Assembly (NCBI GenBank): GCA_028290765.1
Contig: JAQGJF010000846.1
Coordinates: 1-8,932, forward strand
Reading direction: 5' to 3'
Length of the DNA stretch: 8,932 nt
Origin: Tardiphaga sp.
Lineage (GTDB): Bacteria; Pseudomonadota; Alphaproteobacteria; Rhizobiales; Xanthobacteraceae
Part shown: piece after piece, positions 1-7,049 of the stretch
How the letters are laid out: each line of letters begins with the position of its first letter
Position numbering within the stretch: position 1 is the stretch's first letter
The notes under the pieces: generated by a model
Databases searched by the model: none
Seen by the model: only the letters and a program-made list of their open reading frames with translations
What the model was told of the DNA's origin: nothing
Position numbers and translations under genes: made by a program

Positions 1-352
1 CAGCGGTACGAAAAATTCGAAAAATTCAACGTTGGCGAACATGCTGGGCCCGAACGGGGAAAACGATGCCGGTTCGCCTGGCGACCGTCGGCACGTCTTT
101 GCAAAAAAATGCATATCGGTTTTGTGACCGAACGATGCGGCGCATAAAAAAATCCGTTGTCGGGTTCATCGTCATTCGCGCGTTCGATGGTTTCGAAAAG
201 CGTTTCGTTCGCCAAATTTTTTGTAAGTCCGCGTAACGAAAACTGCGGTACGTCGCCGCTGCGTCACAAAACCGCATAGTAATCCGACAATATTGAGCGG
301 GCGGAGCCGCTCACCGGTTGACGCGATCGATGACGGTCCGGGATTGAAAAAC
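1..352. other. gene-free, AT-richer leader upstream of the imelysin gene
   Basis: No credible gene is seen on either strand. Short open frames here lack recognisable domains and their composition does not look coding. The stretch is richer in A and T runs than the rest of the window, as expected for a promoter-bearing leader. It contains a tandem 9-base repeat (10-27) and a small inverted repeat CGAAA-AGCG-TTTCG (194-207). I could not place a convincing sigma-70 -35/-10 pair, a Fur box or an Irr box, so no promoter is called, though one for the downstream operon should lie here. Confidence 0.6.
10..27. repeat. tandem 9-base direct repeat GAAAAATTC x2
   Basis: Two exact, adjacent copies of GAAAAATTC are directly visible at 10-18 and 19-27. 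The repeat sits about 325 bases before the first gene, at the extreme left of the window. It could be a regulator site on one face of the helix (period 9) or simple low-complexity DNA. Function unknown. Confidence 0.5.
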
Positions 353-1168
353 ATGATGGATCAGCGCTGCTTCAACGCCGGACTCTCCGCGCGGTTCCTC
401 AATGCAGGCCTGCTGTTGGTCGTGCTGTTGCTGGGCGTGCAGCGCGTCGATGCGGCGCCGCTCGACGAAGTGGCGGAACGCTATCGGTCCTACATGATCG
501 AGGGGATCGGTCAGGCTCTTGCAGGCGCACGCAATTTGCGCGCGAGCGTCGCGGCCAAGGATCTGGCCGGCGCGAAGAAGGCGTGGCTGTCGGCCCGAGC
601 GGGCTGGGAACGGTCGGAAGTCTTTACCGCCGGATTCGTCCCCGAACTCGACGCGCAGATCGATGCCTGGCCGAACGCGGATACCGGCTTTCACGCCATC
701 GAGGCGAAACTCTTTGGCGCCGGCCGCACCGACGTCGACAGCGAGACCGATGCTCTCGTCGATCATCTGAGCGACCTTCACGGCAAGCTTCATAATATGC
801 CGCTCACGGCGCAGGGGCTGCTGGATGGCACCACAAGGCTCGTCTACGAGGTGGGCGAGAGCAAGGCCGACGGCGGAGAATCCCGCATCAGCGGGACGTC
901 GCTCGACGACATGCGCAACAATGTCGCCGGCATCCGGTTCGCTTATCGAACCATTTTTGCCGAAGCGCTGGCGTCCGCCGACCGAAAGCTTGCCGATGCT
1001 GTGAACGGAAGGATCGGGGAACTCGAGAGGCTCGTGGCGGTGGCCGATCTGCAGCATGTCGACATTCCGAAGTTGCGCCGTGCCAGCGAGGAACTGGTTG
1101 TCGCGCTGCAAGGCGCGTCGACCAGGCTCGGTCTGCAGCGGCCGACGCTGGAGGCGGCGTCGCGATGA
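353..1168 (+). CDS. secreted imelysin / EfeO-like (peptidase M75 family) protein
   Basis: Probable periplasmic iron-handling protein of the imelysin/EfeO-EfeM family, 271 aa from the ATG at 353. Residues 1-35 form a signal peptide with a Leu/Val core (about 19-30) and a likely cut near VDA-AP. The mature protein is nearly all helical. The family hallmark HxxE is present as GFHAIEAKLF (H114, E117), with acidic candidates E86 and E89 before it. The later segment LLDGTTRLVYEVGESKADGG (157-176) and the following SLDDMRNNVAG resemble the EfeO C-terminal domain. No cupredoxin domain precedes it, so it is EfeM-like rather than full-length EfeO. In known members this domain binds metal for the EfeUOB ferrous iron importer; proteolysis is not established for the family. 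The stop overlaps the next start by ATGA, indicating coupling to the diheme protein. An in-frame TTG at 293 would add 20 residues before the signal peptide, so 353 (or the adjacent ATG 356) is preferred, although no clear Shine-Dalgarno is seen. Confidence 0.85.
   Translation: MMDQRCFNAGLSARFLNAGLLLVVLLLGVQRVDAAPLDEVAERYRSYMIEGIGQALAGARNLRASVAAKDLAGAKKAWLSARAGWERSEVFTAGFVPELDAQIDAWPNADTGFHAIEAKLFGAGRTDVDSETDALVDHLSDLHGKLHNMPLTAQGLLDGTTRLVYEVGESKADGGESRISGTSLDDMRNNVAGIRFAYRTIFAEALASADRKLADAVNGRIGELERLVAVADLQHVDIPKLRRASEELVVALQGASTRLGLQRPTLEAASR
1149..1154 (+). promoter_or_regulatory. ribosome binding site inside the end of the imelysin gene
   Basis: TGGAGG lies 10 bases before the ATG at 1165, within the last codons of the upstream gene. 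It supports ATG 1165 over the adjacent in-frame ATG 1168 and fits translational coupling through the ATGA overlap. Confidence 0.6.
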
Positions 1169-2556
1169 TGAGTCGGGGAAGAATCCGAAGATCCTGGATT
1201 GCTGCCATTGCGTTCGGAAGCCTCGTGATCGGATTTCACGGGTCTGTCGCAGCCTTTCCGGTCGACGGCGACCAGACGGCGCTGCCCGCCAGGACCGAAC
1301 TCAACGAGGATGCGCTCGACAAGCCGCGCGAGGTATTCCGTTCCGAGGCGGGCGCAGGCGGCAAGTCCCATATGATCAATCTGGGCAATCTCGCCTTCAG
1401 CTCGCCGGGAATCCTCGGCAGCGTGGCGCGTCAGGCCGGCATGAGCTGCAGCACCTGCCACGTCAACGGCGCCGGCAACGCCAAATTCTTCATTCCGAAG
1501 ATGTCGACGCGTCCCGGCAACTTCGACACCACCGGTCCCTTGTTCAATCCGAAGGCCGACAATTTCGTGCTCGATCCGGTGCGAATTCCGAGCCTGCGCG
1601 GCGCGCGCTATCTGGCTCCCTATGGCCATGACGGCCGGACGGCGTCGCTGCGGGATTTCGTCCGCAACGTGATCGTCGGCGAATTTGCAGGTCCCGAGCC
1701 GTCGCCCGAGATCGTCGACGCCATCGTCGCCTATATCAACGACATCGATTTTCTGCCCAATCCCAGTCTCGGGCCCGCCGGGCATCTGGCGGGGCAGGTG
1801 AGCGATGCGGAACGGCGCGGCGAGGCGCTGTTCGTAAAGCCGTTCCCGCATGATCCGCGCCTGAGCTGCGCCGGTTGCCATGTCCCGTCGGCTGCGTTCG
1901 TCGATCACCAGCAGCACGATGTCGGCTCCGGCGGCCTGTTCAAGACGCCGACGCTGCGCAACGCGGATTTCAACGCGCCGTATTTTCACGACGGCCGCTA
2001 TGACAGCTACGATCAGGTGGTGGCGCATTTCGACCGCGTGTTCGATCTCGGCCTGTCGGCGCAGGATCGTCGCGACCTGGTCGCCTATCTCACCGCGGTC
2101 GGCGATGGCGTGCAGCCTTATGAGCGCGACGGTGCCGGCGCCGTGATCAAGGAGGTCAACGATTTCACGCTCGTGCTTGGAACGGCGATCTCGGCAAAGG
2201 ACACCACGATCATCGCGCTGGCGGTCGACACGATCGGCAGCGAATTGCGCGAATTGACCGAACGCTATCCCGATCGAAAGAACACCAATGTCGCCGGCGG
2301 CGGGCCGGAACGCGCGCTCGCGCGAACCGCGCTCAAGGATCTGGTTCTCACATTGCGCCGGATCGAGATGGCCGCCACCGAAGGCCGCTTTTCCGAAGCG
2401 GCCGCCGACTACAAGAACTACCGTTATCTGATGGTGGCCGCGGTACCGGCGGTTTTGGCGGGCGCCGCGCCGTGGTCGCTGTTCAATCCGGAAGTTCACG
2501 ACGCGCATTATGCAGCGCTGCGTCAGGTCCTGCAGGCGAAGCGCACCGCGCGCTGA
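1165..2556 (+). CDS. secreted diheme cytochrome c peroxidase / MauG-type protein
   Basis: Periplasmic c-type cytochrome of the bacterial cytochrome c peroxidase/MauG superfamily, 463 aa. Residues 1-30 form a signal peptide (core 11-23, cut near VAA-FP). There are two heme-binding motifs: CSTCH (95-99) and CAGCH (235-239). Each is followed by a family signature block: RIPSLRGARYLAPYGHDGR (141-158) and TPTLRNADFNAPYFHDGR (261-278). The two halves therefore look like duplicated modules. Classical members reduce H2O2 with electrons from small cytochromes; MauG members do long-range oxidations. No Met follows the second heme motif within its module (next Met is M402), so a Met ligand there is not evident. 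Residues about 320-463 form an extra, mostly helical domain with no cytochrome motif, which I do not recognise. The gene overlaps the imelysin gene by four bases, so the two probably act together. The peroxidase activity is inferred from family only. Confidence 0.88.
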   Translation: MMSRGRIRRSWIAAIAFGSLVIGFHGSVAAFPVDGDQTALPARTELNEDALDKPREVFRSEAGAGGKSHMINLGNLAFSSPGILGSVARQAGMSCSTCHVNGAGNAKFFIPKMSTRPGNFDTTGPLFNPKADNFVLDPVRIPSLRGARYLAPYGHDGRTASLRDFVRNVIVGEFAGPEPSPEIVDAIVAYINDIDFLPNPSLGPAGHLAGQVSDAERRGEALFVKPFPHDPRLSCAGCHVPSAAFVDHQQHDVGSGGLFKTPTLRNADFNAPYFHDGRYDSYDQVVAHFDRVFDLGLSAQDRRDLVAYLTAVGDGVQPYERDGAGAVIKEVNDFTLVLGTAISAKDTTIIALAVDTIGSELRELTERYPDRKNTNVAGGGPERALARTALKDLVLTLRRIEMAATEGRFSEAAADYKNYRYLMVAAVPAVLAGAAPWSLFNPEVHDAHYAALRQVLQAKRTAR

Positions 2557-2590
2557 TTCTTACAACAGATATTCTGAATTTGATGATGCA

Positions 2591-2612
2591 TTGCGTCGCG
2601 TGAGCGATGCGG
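2591..2612 (+). other. hairpin with GTGA (GNRA) tetraloop after the diheme gene
   Basis: Arms 2591-2599 and 2604-2612 pair over nine positions, including three G-T wobbles, around the loop GTGA (2600-2603), which fits the stable GNRA loop class in RNA. It lies 35 bases after the diheme gene's stop. No T-run follows directly, so it is not a standard terminator. It could protect a 3' end, aid Rho-linked termination, or be chance. Confidence 0.35.
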
Positions 2613-2752
2613 ATGATGCGCGATCACGTTTGGATTTCTTACGAACGAATAATTTTTTGGGATGGTTCTAAATATTTCATCGCGCTTCACAGCATCGAAA
2701 CGTAAGCGTCATGTTCGACGACTACATACGCGATGCGAACTTTAACGCTTCT

Positions 2753-2756
2753 GGAG
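2753..2756 (+). promoter_or_regulatory. ribosome binding site deciding the phosphoesterase start
   Basis: GGAG lies six bases before ATG 2763. An upstream in-frame ATG at 2733 lacks such a site and would put ten extra residues before the basic start of the signal peptide, so 2763 is chosen. Confidence 0.7.
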
Positions 2757-2762
2757 TCGACA

Positions 2763-4856
2763 ATGAAACCGATCAAATTAAAAACAAAATGGCGTGCGAC
2801 AACCGCGTTGTGTATCGTCTCGACGCTCGCGATTGCGACCGCCAGCTACGGCGCCGAATGGGGCCGGAGCAACTGGGATAAACGCAAACACTCGCATCAC
2901 GACCAGAGTAACAACGATCACAACAACAATGGTCACAACGACAACGATCACAACGACCATAATAACGGCAATAACGGCGATCACGGCAACAACGATGCCG
3001 CGCATGCGGTGAAGACCGAAACCCCGATCAAGCACGTCATCATTCTGATCGGCGAGAACCGTGGTCTCGACCACACATTCGGCGTCTATCGGCCGAAGGG
3101 CAAGAATCAGACGATTTCCAATCTACTCTCTAAGGGCATCGTCAACGAGGACGGATCGCCGGGCCCGAACTTCGCGCAGGCGCAGCAGTTCTCCGTAGCC
3201 GGCCAGCCGGCTTATTACCTCGGCGCTCCGAATGCCGCCAAGTTCCCCTACAGCGCGACCAACGCGATGCCGCAGCCCAACACGGCCGGCACGCCGACCA
3301 CGTCGAGCGATACGGCGCCGCCGTTCAAGACCATTGCCGAAGCCAGCGTCGAAAAGGACATGGATCCGGCTGACCTCGATATCCTGACCACCGGCGCCAC
3401 CACGCTGCCGGTCAACTCGCTCGATACCCGAGTTCCCGGCGCCGGCACCCTGGCTGGTCCGTATCCGTTGCAGGGTCCCAACCTGAGCGACGACGACTAT
3501 ACCGGTGACACCACCCACCGTTTCTTCCAGGCCTGGCAGCAGCAGGATTGCAGCGTCGCCAATGCGACAAAGGACAATCCCGCCGGCTGCAAAAGCGATC
3601 TCTTCCCCTTCGTGATGGCGACCTACTCGGCTTCGAACAAGAGCCAGGGCAACTCGATGGGCTTCTACAATGCGGAGCAAGAGCAGGCTCCGGTTCTGAA
3701 GATGCTGGCTGACCGTTTCACCCTGAGCGACAATTTCCACCAGTCGTTCCAGGGCGGCACCGGTGCCAACCACTTCATGCTCGGCACCGGCGACGCCGGT
3801 TTCTGGAGCGACGGCAACGGCAGCGCCACCACGCCGCCCACAACCGTGATCGCCAACCCGAACCCGAAGGCCGGCACCGTCAATCAGTACACCGTGGACG
3901 GCAACTTCGCCGCCTGCGCCGACGTGTTCCAGCCCGGCGTGCAGCCGATCGTCAGCTATATCGAGCATCTGCCTTACGCCGCGGAGCCGAATTGCCAGCC
4001 CCGCCATTATTACATGCTCAACAACGTCAATCCCGGCTACCTGCCGAACGGCGCGTTGGCGGGAGGAAGCACGCTTCCGCCGTCGCCGGTCAAGACCATC
4101 GGCGATGCCTTGATCGCGAAGCAGATCTCGTGGGCCTACTACGGCGGCGCCTATAACGACGCCGTGGCGCTCTCGAATGCGGCGGTTGCGGCCAACCCGA
4201 CCAGCCCGAACCTGGGTGCGGCGGCGCTGACCGATCCGGCTCATGCTCTGGGTGTGGCTTATTGCCAGATCTGCAATCCGTTCCAGTACGCCAAGTCGAT
4301 CATGGCCAACCCGACGGTCCGGGCGGCCCATGTCAAGGATACCGCGGACCTGATCACGTCGATCCAGAACAACAGCTTGCCCTCGGTATCGTTCGGCAAG
4401 CCCGATGGTCTGCTCGATGGTCATCCGCAGAGCTCGAAGGTCGATCTGTTCGAAGCCTATACGTTGAACGTCCTCGCGGCGCTCGACGCCAATCCCAAGC
4501 TCAAGGCCGAGACCGCGGTGTTCATCACCTGGGACGAGGCCGGCGGTTACTGGGACTCGGGCTACGTCCAGCCGCTCGACTTCTTCGGCGACGGACCGCG
4601 TATCCCGACGCTGATCCTTTCGCCCTATTCGACGGGTGGAAAGGTCAACCACGGCTATGCTGACCACGTTTCGCTGCTGAAATTCATCGAGCGTAACTGG
4701 AAGCTCCAGCCGCTCACCAGCCGCAGCCGTGACAATCTTCCCAACCCCACGGTGAAGAACAACAATCCGTATGTGCCGACCAACTCGCCGGCGCTCTCCG
4801 ATCTGTTCGATGCGTTCGACTTCGATCATCCGGTCTCGGTGTCCTTTGTCGACTGA
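2763..4856 (+). CDS. secreted phosphoesterase (phospholipase C / AcpA-type acid phosphatase family)
   Basis: Exported phosphoesterase of the PF04185 type, 697 aa. Residues 1-30 form a signal peptide (basic 2-11, hydrophobic 14-27, cut near SYG-AE). Residues 43-81 form a His/Asn/Asp-rich, probably disordered and metal-binding linker. The catalytic domain starts with IKHVIILIGENRGLDHTFG (89-107), where E98 and N99 match the metal-binding Glu-Asn of AcpA-like enzymes. LSDNFHQSFQGGTGANHF (321-338) carries the candidate nucleophile T333. Later come DGHP (552-555), the metal-site block TWDEAGGYWDSG (589-600), and GYADHVSLLKFIERNW (631-646) with H635. These residue roles come from family comparison by eye. 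The family cleaves phosphate mono- or diesters, including phospholipids; the substrate is not predictable here. The gene has its own spacer and ribosome binding site upstream and a strong terminator downstream, so it is probably monocistronic. No disruption is seen. Confidence 0.88.
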   Translation: MKPIKLKTKWRATTALCIVSTLAIATASYGAEWGRSNWDKRKHSHHDQSNNDHNNNGHNDNDHNDHNNGNNGDHGNNDAAHAVKTETPIKHVIILIGENRGLDHTFGVYRPKGKNQTISNLLSKGIVNEDGSPGPNFAQAQQFSVAGQPAYYLGAPNAAKFPYSATNAMPQPNTAGTPTTSSDTAPPFKTIAEASVEKDMDPADLDILTTGATTLPVNSLDTRVPGAGTLAGPYPLQGPNLSDDDYTGDTTHRFFQAWQQQDCSVANATKDNPAGCKSDLFPFVMATYSASNKSQGNSMGFYNAEQEQAPVLKMLADRFTLSDNFHQSFQGGTGANHFMLGTGDAGFWSDGNGSATTPPTTVIANPNPKAGTVNQYTVDGNFAACADVFQPGVQPIVSYIEHLPYAAEPNCQPRHYYMLNNVNPGYLPNGALAGGSTLPPSPVKTIGDALIAKQISWAYYGGAYNDAVALSNAAVAANPTSPNLGAAALTDPAHALGVAYCQICNPFQYAKSIMANPTVRAAHVKDTADLITSIQNNSLPSVSFGKPDGLLDGHPQSSKVDLFEAYTLNVLAALDANPKLKAETAVFITWDEAGGYWDSGYVQPLDFFGDGPRIPTLILSPYSTGGKVNHGYADHVSLLKFIERNWKLQPLTSRSRDNLPNPTVKNNNPYVPTNSPALSDLFDAFDFDHPVSVSFVD
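2889..3005 (+). repeat. His/Asn/Asp-rich low-complexity coding tract
   Basis: This part of the phosphoesterase gene is built largely of repeated AAC, AAT, GAC, GAT and CAC/CAT codons, giving a run with about a dozen His and many Asn and Asp (residues 43-81). It lies between the signal peptide and the catalytic domain. The iterated AACGA/CACAA words suggest growth by slippage. It could bind Zn, Ni or Cu, or act as a flexible tether. Confidence 0.8.
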
Positions 4857-4900
4857 TCGACGGAGCCATCGCAACCTGGTTGTGATCTGATCGCTTGTGA

Positions 4901-4943
4901 CGGTGCCGACCGAGTCCGATGGCTCGGCCGGCGCTGCTTTTTT
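4901..4943 (+). terminator. rho-independent terminator after the phosphoesterase gene
   Basis: Arms 4901-4914 and 4923-4936 form a GC-rich stem of 14 positions with one A-C mismatch and two G-T wobbles. The loop is eight bases, and after one C there are six T residues (4938-4943). It starts 44 bases after the phosphoesterase stop. The stem and T-run are read directly; termination is inferred. Confidence 0.85.
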
Positions 4944-4969
4944 ATCAACACACATCATGGATGGTTGCG

Positions 4970-5647
4970 ATGACCAGGAGCCCGATCATCGTGCGATGCC
5001 GGCTGGGCCTTCTCGGCCTGGTCGTTGCGCTTGCATGGGGCTGCGCTCCGGCGCAGGCACAGCAGTTCCTGGCCGATCTAGCCATGGTTCGAACTGCGGG
5101 CGGGGCGGTATCGCCGGCCGGGAAGCTTCGCGTCTTCGACAACAAGGTGCGGATCGAGGTGCCGGACTTTGCCGGCGGCTTCTTTCTCATCGATGGGGCA
5201 AAGCCCACAGCCTATTTTGCCCGACCCGCCGACCGCACCTTCATGGACGCGCGGCAGTCGAGCCGGTTGACCCGGCTGTTCGTCCGCGTCGATCCGGCGG
5301 ATCCATGCCGGCAATGGCAGATCATGGCGGAGCTTGCCGGCGTGGCGATCCAGAACCCATGGCGCTGCGAGAGGATCGGTCAGGAGACGATCGCGGGACG
5401 CGACACGATCGCCTTTCGGGCAAGGCTGCCGGATGACCGGGAAATGGTTGGATGGATCGATCCCGACCTGCAGTTCCCGCTGCGGATACGCACCGAAGAT
5501 GGCGTCACCGTCACCGCGGAAAACATCCGGAACGAACCGCAAGCCGCAAGCCTGTTCGAGATTCCGTCGAACTTTCGAAAGTTCGATCCCCAGGAGCTAA
5601 TCAAGCGCATCAAGCAAAGCGACGTCTGGGTCGATGAACCAAAGTGA
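4970..5647 (+). CDS. exported protein resembling LolA-fold / DUF4412-type proteins
   Basis: Probable periplasmic protein of 225 aa. Residues 1-30 form a signal peptide (core 12-24, cut at AQA-Q). A Cys at 25 follows AWG, but the lipobox fit is weak. The mature part is mostly predicted beta strand. It ends with the pattern seen in LolA-like proteins of unknown function: a strand near GWIDPDLQFPLRI, then SLFEIPSNFRKFDPQEL. Two Cys in the middle (within PCRQW and PWRCERIG) could form a disulfide. Function is unknown; ligand or lipid binding is a guess from the fold. The frame stays open back to an ATG at 4919, but that codon lies in the terminator loop, so it cannot head a message made downstream. 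ATG 4961 and ATG 4970 remain possible. 4970 is preferred because GGATGG (4959-4964) stands five bases before it. It converges with the kinase gene, 31 bp away. Confidence 0.6.
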   Translation: MTRSPIIVRCRLGLLGLVVALAWGCAPAQAQQFLADLAMVRTAGGAVSPAGKLRVFDNKVRIEVPDFAGGFFLIDGAKPTAYFARPADRTFMDARQSSRLTRLFVRVDPADPCRQWQIMAELAGVAIQNPWRCERIGQETIAGRDTIAFRARLPDDREMVGWIDPDLQFPLRIRTEDGVTVTAENIRNEPQAASLFEIPSNFRKFDPQELIKRIKQSDVWVDEPK

Positions 5648-5678
5648 CAGGACGCCACATCCGGTTCGGTTGAAATCA

Positions 5679-7049
5679 TTACCTGCCTTGATGGCCGTCT
5701 CTGGCGACGCTAAACAGATCGACTCCGCCGACCTGTCCGCCTTTCAGTGCGATCTCGATCGCCGCGTGTTCGCGCTCGGCGGAAGCGCGGCACAGTGGCG
5801 CGCCGGAGGCCAATGGGGCTATCGCCGTCAAGGCGTAGATTCCCATTTCGCGAACGGCGTGGCCGGACGTGTCGCCGCCGGCGATGACAGCCCTCTCAAG
5901 CCGGGCCGATTGCAGGATACGATCGAGCGCACGGCCGAGGCCGGCCCCGATACGGTCGTTGATATCCGCCATGGAAGTCCCGCTGGCCGCAGCCAGCGTC
6001 TTGAGGCTGTCGATCACGGGGTCGTCGGGGCCGCTGGCCGTGATCAGCAGCGGGTCTCGTCCAGCCGACAGCGCTTCCAGTCCACGCTCGGCGCCGCGGC
6101 CGACTTCCTTGGCCCATTCCACCGGATCGACCGCGCGCGAGGTATCCAGGCGCACCACGTCGAATCCATGGTTCGAGGCATGCGCGATTTGCTCCGCGGT
6201 CACCGGCGAACATGAACCCGAGACGCAGGCGAGGCGTTTCACCGGCGCGAGAACTGTCGACGGCCTGGCATCCGGAATCAGGCCCTGCGATTGCCAATAG
6301 GCCACCAGGGCCTGCTCGACGCCTTGCGAGCCGACCGCGAACAGCCGCTCGCCGCGATGCTCCCAGATCAACCGGCCAGCCTCGATCAGGGTTCGCTGAT
6401 CGATCACATCGAGCGAGATGATCTCCGCGCCGTTCGCTTGCTGCTTGTCGAGGGCGTCGTCCGCTCTGCCGGTCGTCATCGCCACAAAATCAACCAGGCC
6501 GATCGACTTTTTAGTCTGGCGGGCGAGATGACGGCCGAGATCGGCCTCGTCCATCGGCGTCACCGGATGGCGCGACATGGTCGGATGCCGGTCGAGGCGG
6601 TGGCCGACGCCGTGCACGCTTGCAAACAGATTGCCGAAGGCCTGATAGCGCCCCATCGCGGGGGATGCCACGACCATGGGGTGCCATGGCCCGCCGAGCA
6701 AAGGCGTGGCGAGATCGATCGCCCGTCCGATCGAGCCGACATGCGGCGCGGAATCGAAGGTCGAGCAGACCTTGTAATGCGAGATCGGCGCGCCGATGCC
6801 GGCCAATGTGCCGAATATTTCCGGCAAGTTCCGGTCCATCCATTCGTTGTTCTGCGATCGGGCTACACCGGCAATGCCGATGCCGCGAAAATGCGCCGAT
6901 GCGGCGAGACGTTGCGGCGTCGGCATCTCCAGAAACAGGATGGTCTGCAACCCCGCAAAGGCCAAGGCCTCCATCGCCGCGGACGAGCCAGTGTAATCGT
7001 CGCCGTAAAAAGCCACCAGCGGACCATCGGGAAGACGCGTCGCGGTCAT
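5679..7049 (-). CDS. four-carbon acid sugar kinase family protein (DUF1537)
   Basis: ATP-dependent kinase of the DUF1537 family, 456 aa, usual full length. Such kinases phosphorylate acid sugars such as threonate, erythronate, 2-oxo-tetronate and, in D-apiose pathways, 3-oxo-isoapionate. The N-terminal acid-binding domain shows FYGDDYTGSSAAMEAL (14-29) and KVCSTFDSAPHVGSIG (93-108). A middle signature is RHPVTPMDEADLGRHL (160-175). The C-terminal nucleotide-binding domain shows CVSGSCSPVTAEQI (275-288) and the glycine-rich GGDTSGHAVREMG (391-403). No key motif is missing. The start ATG overlaps the stop of the RuBisCO-like gene by four bases, so the two are co-translated. The kinase product is probably the RuBisCO-like protein's substrate, by analogy with apiose catabolism. 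It could be an OiaK-type enzyme, but neither the motifs nor the neighbours fix the substrate, so no symbol is given. Confidence 0.9.
   Translation of the reverse strand: MTATRLPDGPLVAFYGDDYTGSSAAMEALAFAGLQTILFLEMPTPQRLAASAHFRGIGIAGVARSQNNEWMDRNLPEIFGTLAGIGAPISHYKVCSTFDSAPHVGSIGRAIDLATPLLGGPWHPMVVASPAMGRYQAFGNLFASVHGVGHRLDRHPTMSRHPVTPMDEADLGRHLARQTKKSIGLVDFVAMTTGRADDALDKQQANGAEIISLDVIDQRTLIEAGRLIWEHRGERLFAVGSQGVEQALVAYWQSQGLIPDARPSTVLAPVKRLACVSGSCSPVTAEQIAHASNHGFDVVRLDTSRAVDPVEWAKEVGRGAERGLEALSAGRDPLLITASGPDDPVIDSLKTLAAASGTSMADINDRIGAGLGRALDRILQSARLERAVIAGGDTSGHAVREMGIYALTAIAPLASGAPLCRASAEREHAAIEIALKGGQVGGVDLFSVARDGHQGR

Larger units (their letters stand above)
2557..2762. other. 206-bp intergenic spacer between diheme and phosphoesterase genes
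   Basis: No gene is seen. The stretch holds a hairpin (2591-2612), an 8-base direct repeat GATGATGC (2582-2589 and 2612-2619), an AT-rich patch around 2645-2680, and the ribosome binding site of the next gene. The AT-rich patch is the likely promoter area for the phosphoesterase, but I could not align -35 and -10 boxes with proper spacing. No PhoB-type repeat is apparent. Confidence 0.5.

Noticed and set aside
194..207. Inverted repeat CGAAA-AGCG-TTTCG as a Fur or Irr operator
   Set aside because: Arms are only five bases and do not match the consensus of either regulator. Such short palindromes are expected by chance.
26..277. Possible small minus-strand gene of 83 codons in the leader
   Set aside because: It has no recognisable domain and no ribosome binding site, and it lies in AT-richer DNA whose composition does not look coding. 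It is not conserved-looking to the eye.
293..352. TTG start at 293 for the imelysin-like gene
   Set aside because: It would add 20 polar residues before the signal peptide and has no visible Shine-Dalgarno. The paired ATGs at 353/356 directly precede a normal signal peptide.
943..2508. Long open frame on the minus strand (about 520 codons) opposite the diheme gene
   Set aside because: It is antisense to a protein with clear heme motifs. Its translation is Arg/Gly/Asp-rich with no domain, typical of the complement frame of GC-rich genes.
3123..4958. Long open frame on the minus strand (about 610 codons) opposite the phosphoesterase gene
   Set aside because: It runs antisense to a well-supported phosphoesterase and is an Arg/Val/Gly-rich sequence without recognisable motifs, so it is a composition shadow.
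5648..5678. Bidirectional terminator between the converging LolA-like and kinase genes
   Set aside because: Only weak five-base pairings without T-runs are visible. No terminator can be supported here.
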